Shown here: positions 42,260-53,784 of the stretch, piece by piece
How the letters are laid out: every line of letters starts with the position of its first letter
Position numbering within the stretch: the first letter of the stretch is position 1
DNA from: Hymenoscyphus infarciens
Taxonomy: Eukaryota; Ascomycota; Leotiomycetes; Helotiales; Helotiaceae
DNA length: 64,000 bases
Assembly: GCA_001414345.1 (NCBI GenBank)
Contig: LLCB01000052.1
Coordinates: 1-64,000, forward strand
Direction of reading: 5' to 3'
Position numbers and translations under genes: made by a program
The notes under the pieces: generated by a model
Seen by the model: the letters and a program-made list of their open reading frames with translations, nothing else
Database searches by the model: none
What the model was told of the DNA's origin: nothing

Positions 42260-43446
42260 ATGCCCTTGTTTTCCCCCAATGAAATCGAATTGCTCCAAAC
42301 ACAAGCTGAAAAAGACCTTAGACTCTTGGGTGTTTGTGATATGGTGTCTGCTGTTCCTTCTGGGCTTGAATTTCTAAACCATTGTTTCAGAGGGGAAATA
42401 TCATTCGAGGAAAGGGTAAAATATATTGCAAACTTCGCACATGATTACACACCAGCGTTTCCTGAAATTTGGGTTTACAAGTACCCCAACCACAGGATTC
42501 CTTCACTACAATCAACCAATCTACCATTAACTTCCCGACTGCGTGATTTGAAACCATTCCAAATTCCCGGAAGTGTGATTCAGTGTCGGCTTATGGTTAA
42601 GGTGTTGGAACAAGAAGCATTGCGAAGGGCTGAAATGAGAGAAATGGAGATGTACCCGAACGTGTATAGCACTTTGAGGGAACAGATTCCTGTTCACCTT
42701 TTTTCTTCGGCAATTGGTTGTTTCAGCAAAGATGTATTCCAGTTTGAGTTTGTTGCCTTCAGAGAAAAGGCCGCGTGTTCTGTCCATTGCACTGTGCCCT
42801 TCTCCTTTAGCGACTGGCTGAATCAGATCTGGGGCAGTGGCGGATACCAAGAACATGAATGATACCATCTATCGAAAATATTGTGAGCCCTGGTAGTGAG
42901 TGGAAAATCTCAAGGGAAGGTACAGACGGTAAAAGCTTTACAAAGCAGTCTATTCTCTCTCATGAATTAGAACCAAGAAGCTTCATCTCTTCCATGTTTG
43001 AAGATTTATCTAATACAATGAGCTTCCCCCAACAGAGTCCGCGCGAGTGCCGAGAAAGAGCTTTACAGTCACCCAAGCCACCAAGGGGTGTCACACTCCC
43101 TGATGAACCTGTCTCCTGGCTTCATCAAATTTGGAACGGAAGAATAGAAAAGAACCGGGTTCTGATACGATGGAAGGTACGTGTTGCTTCAAGTTCCCGT
43201 CTTCATCTTTATTTTCGTCTTCACTTGAAACATAAACTGACGATTAAGGAAACTTTTGGATCGAATAACGGGGAAGTAGTTCTCGCACCCTTCTCTTCCT
43301 TTTTTTCTTCCAAACTTCAACAATTCTTCTCCATCGTCGACACAACCTCACCTTGCACCCCCAAAAACCCTTCAACACCACACACCACTGAGAGAGGGAG
43401 CGGAAAAGAATCCTGTTTCATCAACGAATACCACCTTGCGAAGTAA
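42260..43446 (+). pseudogene. Two adjoining coding-like frames of unknown family
   Basis: A 200-codon frame (42260-42862) and an overlapping 195-codon frame in another phase (42859-43446) contain protein-like text such as HDYTPAFPEIWVYKYP, RLMVKVLEQEALRRAEMRE and DEPVSWLHQIWNGRI. Both have a W..QIW motif near their end. They directly follow the ULD relic and may be its continuation or a neighbouring decayed gene. I do not recognise a domain. Confidence 0.3.
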
Positions 43447-43780
43447 CAGCCTCTTACTTAACTGGTAGATTCGTCACTAAAACAAGTGTCCCTGGGCCTC
43501 ATTTGTTTTGGTTTTGGTACGGTGATTTGTGGGTTGGGAGACCACTCTTTACCTATGCTGTTGTTATACTTCTTTTTTTGGGATGGGCGTCAGTATCTCT
43601 TTTTGACACGCAGGCACATATCCCCCAGCATAAGCGCAAGTAAAAGTGGGTAGTCCATCGTCGGCTCAGAAAACCATCTTCATTCATGCGTACCTAGGCC
43701 GCTACACTTCCTATCATCAACGATCTCCCCCCTCCCATCCTGGCAGCAACAAGATTCAACACCTTAAAGAAGCTCTTCTT

Positions 43781-45594
43781 TTACCTTCTCTCCATTGTCT
43801 GGCAATCAACAATTTGCAACCCATACCTAAAATCAATACTCCCAAACTCCCAGTCATCAGCCCAACACCACGCAAGAGCCCCAATGATATCCACGCCATC
43901 CAGCCAAATAGCCTTCAAAAACTCGCTCAAACAACTCTGATAGTACCAAGTCTTCGGGCTATCGAATACCTGATTACTAATTTCTCTTTCTGCTTCCCCG
44001 CGAATAAGGAAACTAGATTCATTTACCATGTTTTGCGCGCGAAAGGTATTGTAGAGATAGGAAAGGTATGTGCTGAGGTAGGCGGGTGTCATGTATATAG
44101 GGTTGTCTGCAGAATGATAACCTATATTCCAGCCGAATAGGGTTTTCGTACCTTGGGTTACGTAGAAGGGGAGGAAAGAACTTGTTTTGTTTTCAATGTA
44201 GGAGGAGAGCCCTTCTAAGGCGGAGAACTAGCCGTAGAAGTGTAAGGGTTGAGAGGGATATATTCAGGGAATGTCTTCTTGAAAGAGTCTAGATAGTCGA
44301 TTCCTAGATAAAACGGGTTTTCCGATGTGCCGATTTGGATATTGTTGAAGTGGTTTGCGGCCTCGAGGTCTGAAATGCTTTTGGGGTCTTTTGGGAGTCC
44401 GAAGCAGTTGTTGACTTTTAGACCGATTTTACCGGTTCCTTCAAGTGAGATCTTGTAGAAGTGGTAGATTCGTGCCTGAGCTTTGATTATGTGGTTTACT
44501 GCTGTAGCATTTTTGCTTTGAACAAGGGGCTCGTTGAATCTATATTTTCTTTAGTAGAAGGCCACTATTTTTGAAAGAGCTTTCTGAAAACTTACGTAAA
44601 CCAAGTAGGGACACGATCTGCAGAGTGTGTCATGAGAATCTTGCCATGTACGAAACCATCTTCGAACTCCTGAGAACCGTATTTCCCATCCACATATCCT
44701 AGAGAGAAATTAGAGAGGTCACTCACGTCGAAAGTGAAAAACACAAGGGGAGTGTCAAAGTGCAACATAGTCACAATAGGAGACATCCCCTTCTGGATCA
44801 CACAATCTAGAAGATCCTTGTAGTGATCCAGAGCTTGCTGGTTGGCTGGGGTCCCAGGATACGTGAATGGTAGAATTCGAGTCCCTGGAACACTGAAACT
44901 GTAATATTTTATCTCAATATCTTGTTGTAAAGAAAATAGTGCTCATTAGTACCATGGCTATTTAAAGGTCCTAATGATCCAGGGCTTAACCTTTCCATAG
45001 CGCTTGGTGATTTTCCCTCCATTGGTACCTACTGGACCTTCGCATTGTGTCGCGGAGCCTGCTACACCGAAAATGAAGCTTTTGGGAAAGTTGAAACACT
45101 CTAAATACTTCGGTGGGGGTAGGATCAACGAGCTTGTTGGGACTGGAGTTGGACTGACGGTCACCGAGTATCTACAGAAGTTGGCCAGCGAAGCTGAAGC
45201 CCATTGTTTGGACCACGCTGCTTGGCCGTATTGGTCTGCAGCCTCAAAATCCATGGAAATGGCATTTGGATCCCAATTACCCCATGTTTTAGTCGACAGA
45301 ATGGGAGCTAAGGCGATGGAGTGTGAATATAGTGGTGCGTAGGTCAAGATGACCGTCTGAGCTGGGTTTGAAGTAGCTATTCTGTATGTCTCGTTTTGCG
45401 TAAAAAAGAAGTCGCAAAAGCCAAAGACTGGCGTGAGTGACGCCGCTGAAGCATAACAGGTTGATCGGGGCGTTGGTCCATTTATTCAAAGGTAGACTTG
45501 CCATGTGACTACCAAGGAGCAGAGAATGAGAATCGTGAAGGGGATAATCGCCATACCCCCGAAGTAACCCATGTTGAAAATAGTTAGGGTTCAA
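43781..45594 (-). pseudogene. Disrupted GH1 beta-glucosidase
   Basis: GH1 blocks appear in the correct order on the minus strand. The N-terminal extension (TKTWGNWDPNA, then SSLILPPPKYL) leads into FNFPKSFIFGVAGSATQCEG, KYYSFSVPGTRILPFTYPG, GMSPIVTMLHFDTPL, GYVDGKY, KILMTHSADRVPTWFT and FNEP with the acid/base Glu, then WNIGYHSADNPIYMTP and GALAWCWADDWEFG. Lesions are several. Text between CEG and KYYSF is cut to a stub with stops. PGTRI replaces the usual PWTRI. The frame ends at a stop after NPYTSTASSPP and continues in another frame from GLSSYIENKTSSF. The nucleophile motif (ITENG type) is not found, and the frame ends at MERR. Family role: hydrolysis of beta-glucosides. This copy is dead. 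Confidence 0.85.
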
Positions 45595-45849
45595 CCCCCA
45601 ATTCGTGCGTTTTCAAGTCAGAAACTCTCCATTAGGATAGGTGAATACCTATTGAACGAACACAAACCCCCGAAATCCCCCCACTAACCCCCTCGCTTAA
45701 CCCACCTCACAAAATCCCCACATTTTCAGAATTTCCGCTTTACGAAAAAGACTTTGGCTTCCATCAGAAGCCAAAAAAGTGTAAAAAAACTCCCTCCTCT
45801 TCCAAGGAGGCCAAGTCAAACACAGCATTACCTGGGTTGTATTTTAGGC

Positions 45850-45940
45850 TGTCAATCCCACACTAGTTTACACGTTAAGGCGCAGGCACCCTTATCTTAA
45901 GATACTGGTGTTGCCTGTATAACCATTAGGCTATACAGGC
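45850..45940 (-). repeat. tRNA-like double hairpin, possible tRNA relic or SINE head
   Basis: Read on the minus strand from 45940, GCCTGTATA and TATACAGGC form a perfect 9-bp stem around GCCTAATGGT, and TAGCCTAATGG resembles a Pol III A box. The next hairpin centres on the palindrome TATCTTAAGATA, whose CTTAAGA loop would read TAA (Leu) in a tRNA. A weak B-box-like GGGATTGACAGCC follows. The parts do not close into a normal cloverleaf. Confidence 0.4.
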
Positions 45941-48074
45941 TTCTTTACAATTGACTGATAGAGCTTTCCTTATTCAAGAAGTTTTTCTTGTTTTGTTTTG
46001 TGGGCCTTTTGTGGGGTCCATGGTCCCAGCTTTCAAGTCGTTTGGGAGTGAATGGTACTCCCGTCAGTGGTGGAGGATTATTTTGGCATTCTCTTCATTC
46101 TGTGCTTCACTTGCTTATCAAGCTTCTTCTAGTCCGTTAATTTCAAGGCATTCAAAAACTGGGGGACTTCACCTTCTTCCACACTAATTCTTACCCAGCT
46201 TCCACAATCAGAATCGTCCGCTTTCGGAACCGGTCCAGAATTCTATAGGAGAATGCCACTTTTAATCGCGTCTAACCACTCCCCCACGAGACTAAACTTA
46301 GTATTTTATCCACATCACTATATCTTCGTATCGATAATGAGAGGAGAGGTCATAGCTAAGCGAGGTACTACAGTACTCGCCTATAAGTTTCCATATAGCA
46401 AGCGATTGTATACCAAAAACAGATAAAAGTCGCCTTAATAATATCTCTCTTACTACACATCTGTAGAACTAATTTATAAAAGCTTATATAACTAAACTAA
46501 TGAGAATACTTTAATACTAGTTACCTATAAAATAATTACTAATTACTTGGTTATCTATAAACCAAGTAGACCTAAAGTAGACCGAGCTTGAAATTCGGCG
46601 ATTTTAGCCGGTTTTGTAGCTAAAATCAGCTAAAGTACATTTTGACTAACTTTAAAGCTCTAGAGCTTTAGATCTACGCTATAAGAAACTATTTCTAATA
46701 GTTGGAACGCTAGAAATCTCGAGAATCAGTAGATCATGTCTATATCCTTTTACTCTAACTCTAAAGTAAGAGGTTACCATGTAATCTTAGAGTCTTCAAG
46801 TCGAGTTTTAGGTATAAAAGTGGTCGGGGTGAACCACACGGCTGTACTTGTTCCTTTCCAAACCCCATCTTACCATACAATCGATATCCCCAACCTCTCC
46901 ACCCCCTCCACTCCGAAAATTGGCGCACCAATAGCCCAAAATATGTTCCACTGTCAAGCAATCAAAAAAAAAAATACTATCGAAAGGAGCGGGAGAGCAC
47001 AGAGAAATCCTAGCATGGCAGTGTTAGGATGAACGAGGAAATCCACATTTCCCGGGAGAATCCAAGGAAGAATAGTGAACGAAAACGAATGAGAAACCAA
47101 GAACGCTTACTAGCTTCTAATAATCCATAGAACCAATTCAAGAATCAAGAACCAAGAATCAAGAACCAAGAATCAAAAAACCAAAAAAATACAGGAAGAA
47201 AAAACGACGGCAACAACAACAAAAGCGACAGCAAATGCCCCAGGTGTGACACTCTTCTCCAAAACACTTTCTCATCTCATCCTTAATCCCCCTCAACTTC
47301 CTTCCCCTTCCCTCTCCCCTTCCCTCCCCAAAGTAGAAATCCAAGGACCAGGAGTGCGTGAAAACCCAACCACAGTAATGTTTTCAAGTTATTGTTACTA
47401 CACGCATTTAAGAAAACTAAGAACGAGGTCAACAAGTGGTAACCTTACAAATACGCAACAAAAACCCAACAAGCAAGACTCTTCTCGAATTGCGAATAAA
47501 AATCTAGGGGAAAGTAATGCGTCTAAGGAAGACTCTGGGCTAAGTTGGGTTAGTATTTCTTTAACTCGAATTGCTACTAGTAGATTGTCAATAGAGAGAT
47601 TGGAAGAAGGAAAAATTGAACTCGAAATACCCGTGTGCGAAACAAGGCAATCAATCCCCTTGAACAAGTACTAAATTGACGGTTATTCATACTCTCAAAC
47701 CCGTACACCTAGACTACTCCAAAGCACGGAGAGAAACTTGGACCCCTCCGGGGATATCGTCAAGAAGGTACAGTATCTTGTGAAAGGAGGAACGAGCTGT
47801 CGAGGTTTTGATCCACGAAAAGAAAAGAAAGAAAAGACCGCTACGCAAACCACTCGATAACTCAAATTTTTCAGAGACAACGGAAGAATGTTTCACAAGG
47901 GCATTCCACCGAGAAGACGAATGTTTCACAGGAGATCTGTTTGCCTAAGAAGCAACTCCAAAGAATATGTAGCCAAAAAAATAATATATATAACAATTAT
48001 TCATAATCATCATCCCAGGTATCACAATATCACTAAACCACACCCCCACCACCAAAGCCCCTCTCCTTTTCCAT
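45941..48074. other. Gene-free, partly AT-rich DNA
   Basis: This stretch contains an AT-rich island (46300-46740) and short frames only. The 142-codon frame near 47.25-47.67 kb opens with GTG and has no domain. I see no gene. Confidence 0.5.
46300..46740. repeat. AT-rich, TpA-rich island, RIP-like
   Basis: About 440 bp dominated by TA, TAT, ATAA and CTATA words, with small palindromes such as AGCTCTAGAGCT. It has no open frame of note and contrasts sharply with its flanks. The pattern fits a transposon remnant mutated by repeat-induced point mutation. Confidence 0.5.
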
Positions 48075-49146
48075 TCAAGAGACAATCCCCCTCGCCCTCC
48101 TAGCCTCCTCCTCCTTCTTCCCCTCCACCCGCGCCAAAAACTCCTGCCTCGCCCTATAAGCACCCCTGCTCTTCCCAGCTTGATCAAGTTCCTCCCCAAT
48201 CCCCTCCTTATCCACAAAGCCCGCCCAATCCATCGCGCTCTTCTCAACCGTATTCAATTTCTTCTCCTTCCCTGTCCCCTCCAATCTCTCCCCTTCCTTT
48301 CTTACCCCAAATTTAAGGTCGGTACGTATAGGTAACTCGACCCTCGGTTCGAAAATCGATCGTCTCGCTTTCTTGGGTGCTCGCTTCGGAGGGGATGTGG
48401 ATATTTCTTGGGGGGAGTCAGAGGGCTGAGAGGCGAGGAAGAGTTTTGCTTCTGCGGAGGATTTGGGGACGAGCTTTTGTTCGTGGTGCAGTTTGCCGGC
48501 GAAGTGGTAGCTGCGTTTTATGAGGATCATGGAGTCGGGTCCGTCGTTGATCGTACTCGGCGACCGCACATTTAGCGTCGGTGAAGGAGGGATGTTTGTG
48601 CGTTTTAGCTCTGGGCTTTTGGCGGCTTTCGGGGAGGAGGGTTGGAGGGGGGTTATGGGTTTGCCAGATATCATGGAGGCCCAGAGGGCGTCGACGTCGA
48701 CGGTGGATTTGGAGGTATCTTGGAGGGCGACTTTTTTTTCTGTTTTTCTGTGGCACATATATGAGCATATACATATACACGATTGTGGAGGGGAGTATGT
48801 ACTCAGCAGCCCTCATACTCCTCGTCTTCACCAAGCCCCCCTCCCCTCCTTCATCATCAAGCAGCACTTCGTCTCTCTCCTTCCCCTTCTTCTTCCTCTT
48901 CTGCTTCTTTAAGCCCCGTTCAATAATAGCTTCGTCCCCCGAGTTCTCAAACCCCGCATCCTCTGCCTCTTCCACATCTCCCCGTTTCCGTTTGGTAGGT
49001 TTGGTTTTCACCTCCGCGACCACGGGCTCTGGTTCCTCATCTGAAGACTCTTCATCTTCTCCTTTGCTAGGCACGGCATCGGGCGCAAAGTCCGAGTCTT
49101 CTTCCGAAGCGTACTCTTCGTCGTCGGGTATTAATTCTGGTGGCAT
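48075..49146 (-). CDS. SWC5: SWR1-complex subunit SWC5 (BCNT/CFDP1 family), 338 aa, 2 exons
   Basis: Exons 48803-49146 and 48075-48747 are joined by a 55-nt intron (donor GTACAT, acceptor CCACAG); the sum is 1017 nt. The N-terminus is strongly acidic (PDDEEYASEEDSDFAPD, then EDEESSDEEPEP), followed by Lys-rich nuclear-signal-like runs (KKQKRKKKGK). The C-terminus is the BCNT-C domain: LNTVEKSAMDWAGFVDKEG, IGEELDQAGKSRGAY and RARQEFLARVEG. Length and layout match yeast Swc5 (~300 aa). The protein helps the SWR1 remodeller exchange H2A for H2A.Z; the acidic region contacts histones. The CACAG acceptor was chosen because the later AACAG breaks the frame to KKVALQD. Confidence 0.93.
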
Positions 49147-49880
49147 GCTGAGGGGTTGATGTCGTAGCTGTGCAATAAAGTTCGGAAGCTTGGATACGCG
49201 ACAGACGAGGCTGACAGTCTTTGCGCTCGCGTCGGCAAGTCGGCGTTTTCTAGAATACCCCCTCACTTGGCAAAGATAAATTTATTCCCGTCCTCAGCCT
49301 TGTTGATTTTCTAAATGCCATGGCAAAGGCTTGACAGGGAGGACCATACACCGGTTCAATGCTTAGATCTGCAACTCTCCCTCCATACAGGAAATCGCTC
49401 GCAAGCATATCCCCCCTCTTACCCCCATTTCCATTTCCATGTCCATTTCCAAAAGAGGAAACTTCTTTCGCCTCTTTCACATTCTCTTGGTCAACTGGGA
49501 ACTCCATCTCCAAATCTCGCCAAAATCCCCTCAAGCTCGCTCCCCTTCTTCAGCCATGGAACAGGATCAACAACAAAATAGACTTCCTTATCGTCATCAC
49601 CAAACCCACGCCAAGTCCCCCCCTTCTCCCGTCAGGGGTTCGTCTTTCCTGAACAAGATTTGCTATTGCTATATTTCAGATTTGATTGAGGATCAGAGGA
49701 AGGATGGGGGGACCCTGTTTCCTCGACAGGACAGGGATTCGTGAACAGCGATCTGTTTTCCCTTCACCAGAAGTCGTCCGTAATGTACTCCGTATTGCGT
49801 CTTGAGATTGGAGATCTGGGGTAAGTAATTCCCTTTATTTATGAGAAAGCGAAACACAATTTTGAAATTGTAAACAAATA

Positions 49881-49980
49881 CTTCGTCCCAGGCGAAATAG
49901 TCCGTCCATAACGGGGCCTCCTAAAGAAACCCTGCTTTGCCGAGTCCCGGTATGGACGGACTATTTCGCCCGGGACGAAG
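49881..49980. mobile_element. 100-bp MITE with long TIRs and TA target duplication
   Basis: The left end starts CTTCGTCCCAGGCGAAATAG and continues TCCGTCCATA. The right end read in reverse complement starts CTTCGTCCCGGGCGAAATAG and continues TCCGTCCATA. The arms pair over ~34 bp with two mismatches, leaving a ~30-bp centre. TA flanks both sides (49879-49880 and 49981-49982). Its first 13 bases match the ends of the 11-kb element apart from one A/G difference. It is too short to encode anything. Confidence 0.85.
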
Positions 49981-50338
49981 TAATATACTTCCTTTGGAAT
50001 TGAGAGATGAGGAAAAATAAACTCTACTTATGATCAACTCATTCCTACTTCAATCAACTCATTCCTATAAGTCCTAAGCATCCTAAGCACTACCGGTAAC
50101 TCCCTCCCAATTGATTTGATTGATTTGATTTGATTCTCACGGCACAGTCGCGACGTATGGAAAAGACCACCTACTCCGTCCACAATACAACAACGACTAC
50201 AACCGAGGTCCTCCACACTAGTTAGTTTGTAGGGTAAGGGTGTATCCACGTTCTTGAACCGGAAATACAAGGTTATCTTAACCGCTCGAGTCGTCTACTA
50301 ACCATACTCGACAATCGTCGCATACATGCGTATCTGGT

Positions 50339-50374
50339 GCAATGGTGTATCGCCATGCAATGGTGTATCGCCAT
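50339..50374. repeat. 18-bp exact tandem duplication
   Basis: GCAATGGTGTATCGCCAT occurs twice head to tail, in non-coding DNA. Confidence 0.85.
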
Positions 50375-52327
50375 CCCTCTGTGTAAGATGGCGCATCTAG
50401 AAAGACGTGAAAAGAGGGGGACACTCGTACTTACACCCAGATCTCCAAGGCCAAGCGTCAAAGATTGTATCTCCATTGGCCAGCAGCTCTTCAATTGAAG
50501 ATCGCCAAGGAATTCGTCATGGAACGGGGAGTTGGGGGGCGCGCGAATACTCCCAACCGGACTTTTGGAAAAGGAAGAGAAGGCAAGGCGGTGGGGAGAA
50601 ATAGAGTTTCACTCTCTGTCAAACGTCAACGGTAATTATTCTCATCCTTCCATTTCTAGTCCTTTCTAGTCATTTCAGCGTGAAAAGTTTGACATGTAAC
50701 TCCAACCAAAACAGGAAAAGAAAACGAGGAGGCTGGAAAAAAGATTGTACTATCTATCTACCAGTTCAACGCAGTCAGCAGCTCTCTGATTCGACCGCCA
50801 AAAGAGAGCCGTTGGAGACATGTGAAAGGGTGAGTGTGGCAAGACGGGAAAGAGTGTCAGTCATATGACGTGTCAGGAAAATATACACTTTATTCCGTAC
50901 CCGACATAATACAAGGGTTGGTGCTGGGTACTCCGTATGGATAACAATAACCCGATCGCAGAATTGTGAGAGATAGAAAATCAAAAATCGAGCGTCAGGA
51001 AATTTGGAGGTGTTGCAGAACCCGTTGCGTTCCATTGCCATCAAGGTGCGAGGCGTATTCTTGGTGGTGTCAATAAGTAAGTCTTCGGTCCTTGTGTTAC
51101 TACCACCCAATCCTGGGTGTGGGCGGTTGTACAAGATACTCGTCTTATCCTGGTTTGGAGATACAAGATCATGGCTTTAAATGGGGAGAGGGGGAGGGGA
51201 CTTGGTCTGGGGATAAAAGATGAGAACCCAACTTCCTGGTATTTAATATATTATGACTGTTTCATCATGAGCCAAAATCCTAGGACCTTCTGCTGATTTG
51301 GAGAGTGTACTCGGTGGTTTGAAGGGACTTTCAATTCCGGGAAAATCTACTTGGTGTAAGAGATCTGGAAGCTTGGCCGTGTTCTTGTTGATGGATCTTG
51401 TGTCGCCTGCACTGTGTGTCGAATCAATGATCGTTGTAAAGATTGTAGAACAGGCATCTTGGGTTGAGCTTGAAAGGCCGTGACATATATCCGGGAAGGG
51501 GATTCTCCAGCTTGTTTGCTTTTGACACCACGGACATGCCTTTTGAAGGGGGTTTGTGTGGTTTTGCAGCCCTTGATGAAGCGTCTACGTGTAGACTGTG
51601 AACCAGACTTTGTATGTACTGTCACGGGTATAGAAACTTCTGATGCTGCTGGTGATCTAACACGAGATCATGTGTACAAGTACTTGAGTACCGAACACTG
51701 CCTTTTTCCGAGTCAAAACCACCCACTCGGGTTTGGTCCAGTCGTTGAATGTCTTGTACCATCGGCCGAGGCTGTCACCATCTCACCGTCAAATGAGACC
51801 TTGATACCGTGCTCGCCTTGTTGGGAGAGAGGTTGGTGGGTGGAGTGGAGGTGTATGAACTAGCTGCCCGAGACGCAGTTTCTCGGTATCTTTGAATGCA
51901 CAGTACTTCTTGTACATGTCCCTTTTACCATACACTGCATGGCGAGCAAGTTATGTCTCGAAAACCTGAAATTTTACATGCCTGCAGCTGTAACCCCGCC
52001 ATACAAATCCCACCGCTGTTAGGCCGTGGTGTTCGTGGCATCCAACAGCATGCATAGCAGTCGAACTAAGACCAGGTTGTTGGGGATGGAATATGTACGA
52101 GATACTTCGTACATTGCCAATGGCCATTGGTGAGGTCGAGGCTCCTTGGTGAAAAAAGAAAGAAAAAAGATTCTGCACGCCGAAAGTCTAACTGCGTAAC
52201 GGAAAGCTAGTTGCTTTAGTCCAGGTCCAGGGCGAAAAGTCTGAGACTTCAAAAGTGGTGATGATGAGGCAATGGAAGCCGGCAAACTCTTTTCTCGCAT
52301 GCAGCCGCCTGGCCTGGACACCGGCTC

Positions 52328-52354
52328 CAACAACAACAACAACAACAACAACAA
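52328..52354. repeat. (CAA)9 microsatellite
   Basis: Nine CAA units in non-coding DNA. Frames across it give poly-Gln or poly-Cys text only. Confidence 0.85.
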
Positions 52355-53514
52355 GCAGGTCCTCCCGAGTCTGCAGAAGCGGTTGACTGTCGTGTTCGTG
52401 GGAGACTTTGTGTCCCAGACGGTTGAGTAGTGTAGTGAAGAGTGGAGGCGAGAAGGAGCGAGAAGGCTATTGAAGCCATCGATTCGACGTTGGCGAGGCG
52501 GGGACGCTGCGGTGGAGAGGAAGAGAATGGAGGCCGTCTGGTATTTATTCCGACGTGATTTCTGATACGAGGCTGGTCATCGCTGATTTGATACATCTGT
52601 TGTTGTTCCACGCGTCTCAGGAAGTGGCTCCGTCATCGATTCCTCCCCATCGTTTCAGGGGCTACCTAGGTGCATTGATGATGGGTGATTTGCCAGCCTC
52701 GCACTAGTACAGAACCCCTTTTCCTTTTCCCCTTGGTTTTAGCGTGGGATTGTAAATCGATAGGTACAAGTGCTTCGATTTTGGGCCCGGTTGGAGCGGT
52801 ACTTTTACTTTTGTCGAGATTGGCAAATGGTAGGCGGTACGGAGGAATTAGTAGATTTGGAAAGGGCGGTACGGTACGGTACCTCTCGCCGTCGCCCTGC
52901 TCGGTGAGGAGCCAAGCTAGGGACCAACAATGCAACTAACTCACTGCACCTGCAGCAGCACTCAAGCGTGCATACGGACGGCCAGCGATTCAGCGAGTCG
53001 GATGGATGAAGGGCGTTGCGGCCATACTCCGTAGAGGGGAAGGGAACGCTAGAGGGAAGGGGGAGATTTGTCTCCTGGTGGATGTCACTAACGAGTAGAC
53101 GCAGAGTAGATGGGATGCTGTATCTCCATCTCAGCGCCCAAAGGCTAGGTACAAGTACAATTGTACCACATCAATACGTCTGTCAAGAAAAGAAGGAAAG
53201 AAGAAAAGAAGAAAAGAAAGCTTGAAGAAGCTCCAACTCTCGTATACAAGCTGGCGGAGGGGCAAAAGCGGAGAATGCAGAGGCAGAATAACCGAGTCTG
53301 CAATAAACCTGACCGACCTTCACACGGCTTCCTAAAATAGGGGAGGGGAAATGATAAACTGCGGGACCATACACTCCCTAAACTCCTCGAGGAGCCCTAG
53401 AAAAGACCCCTAGAATATGAAAGGGGAAGCAGGTGAAATTGGGTGATAATACCTTACGTCCAGTGATTGTGTTGGCATTTATTAATTACCTTGGTATTCA
53501 TTTGATCTTGTAGT

Positions 53515-53784
53515 GCAGTTGCAGAAGCTCTCGCAAAGATGAGAAGACCAAACATAGAAGTCCTTTGTAGAAATATTGGGAACGCTATAGCTTTAGATTT
53601 ATTAAGAAGGTTAGATTTAGAGGCTGTTGAGCCACCGACTCGGCATAAGGAAGGGAAGCCGTGGAAACAAAATAGGGGCTTCCTAGGAATCTGCCCTGTA
53701 ACTCTAGCCTTAACGAGCAAAGGACCCGATTTGACAAGGGGCGCAGCCTGGGGGAAGCCTGAGGCTGTCCTGAAGGCCAAATGA
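53515..53784 (+). other. Unassigned coding-like frame
   Basis: Following a TTGTAG acceptor-like site the frame reads AVAEALAKMRRPNIEVLC, then RNIGNAIALDLLRRLDLEAV and EPPTRHKEGKPWKQNRG, and ends VLKAK. It has an ordered-protein look (a helical Leu/Arg-rich part then a Gly/Lys part) unlike its surroundings, but no family I recognise and no 5' exon. The opposite strand is also open over this span, so the true strand is uncertain. Confidence 0.25.

Noticed and set aside
47246..47674. 142-codon plus-strand frame
   Set aside because: Opens with GTG, Ser/Thr/Asn-rich, no domain or neighbouring exon.
48418..49266. 282-codon minus-strand frame overlapping SWC5
   Set aside because: It reads through the SWC5 intron in the wrong phase and loses the BCNT-C domain; the two-exon SWC5 model explains the region.
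51347..51863. Short frames on both strands near 51.3-51.9 kb
   Set aside because: Some Arg/Gln/Ser text looks protein-like but no frame is extended by splicing and no motif is recognisable.
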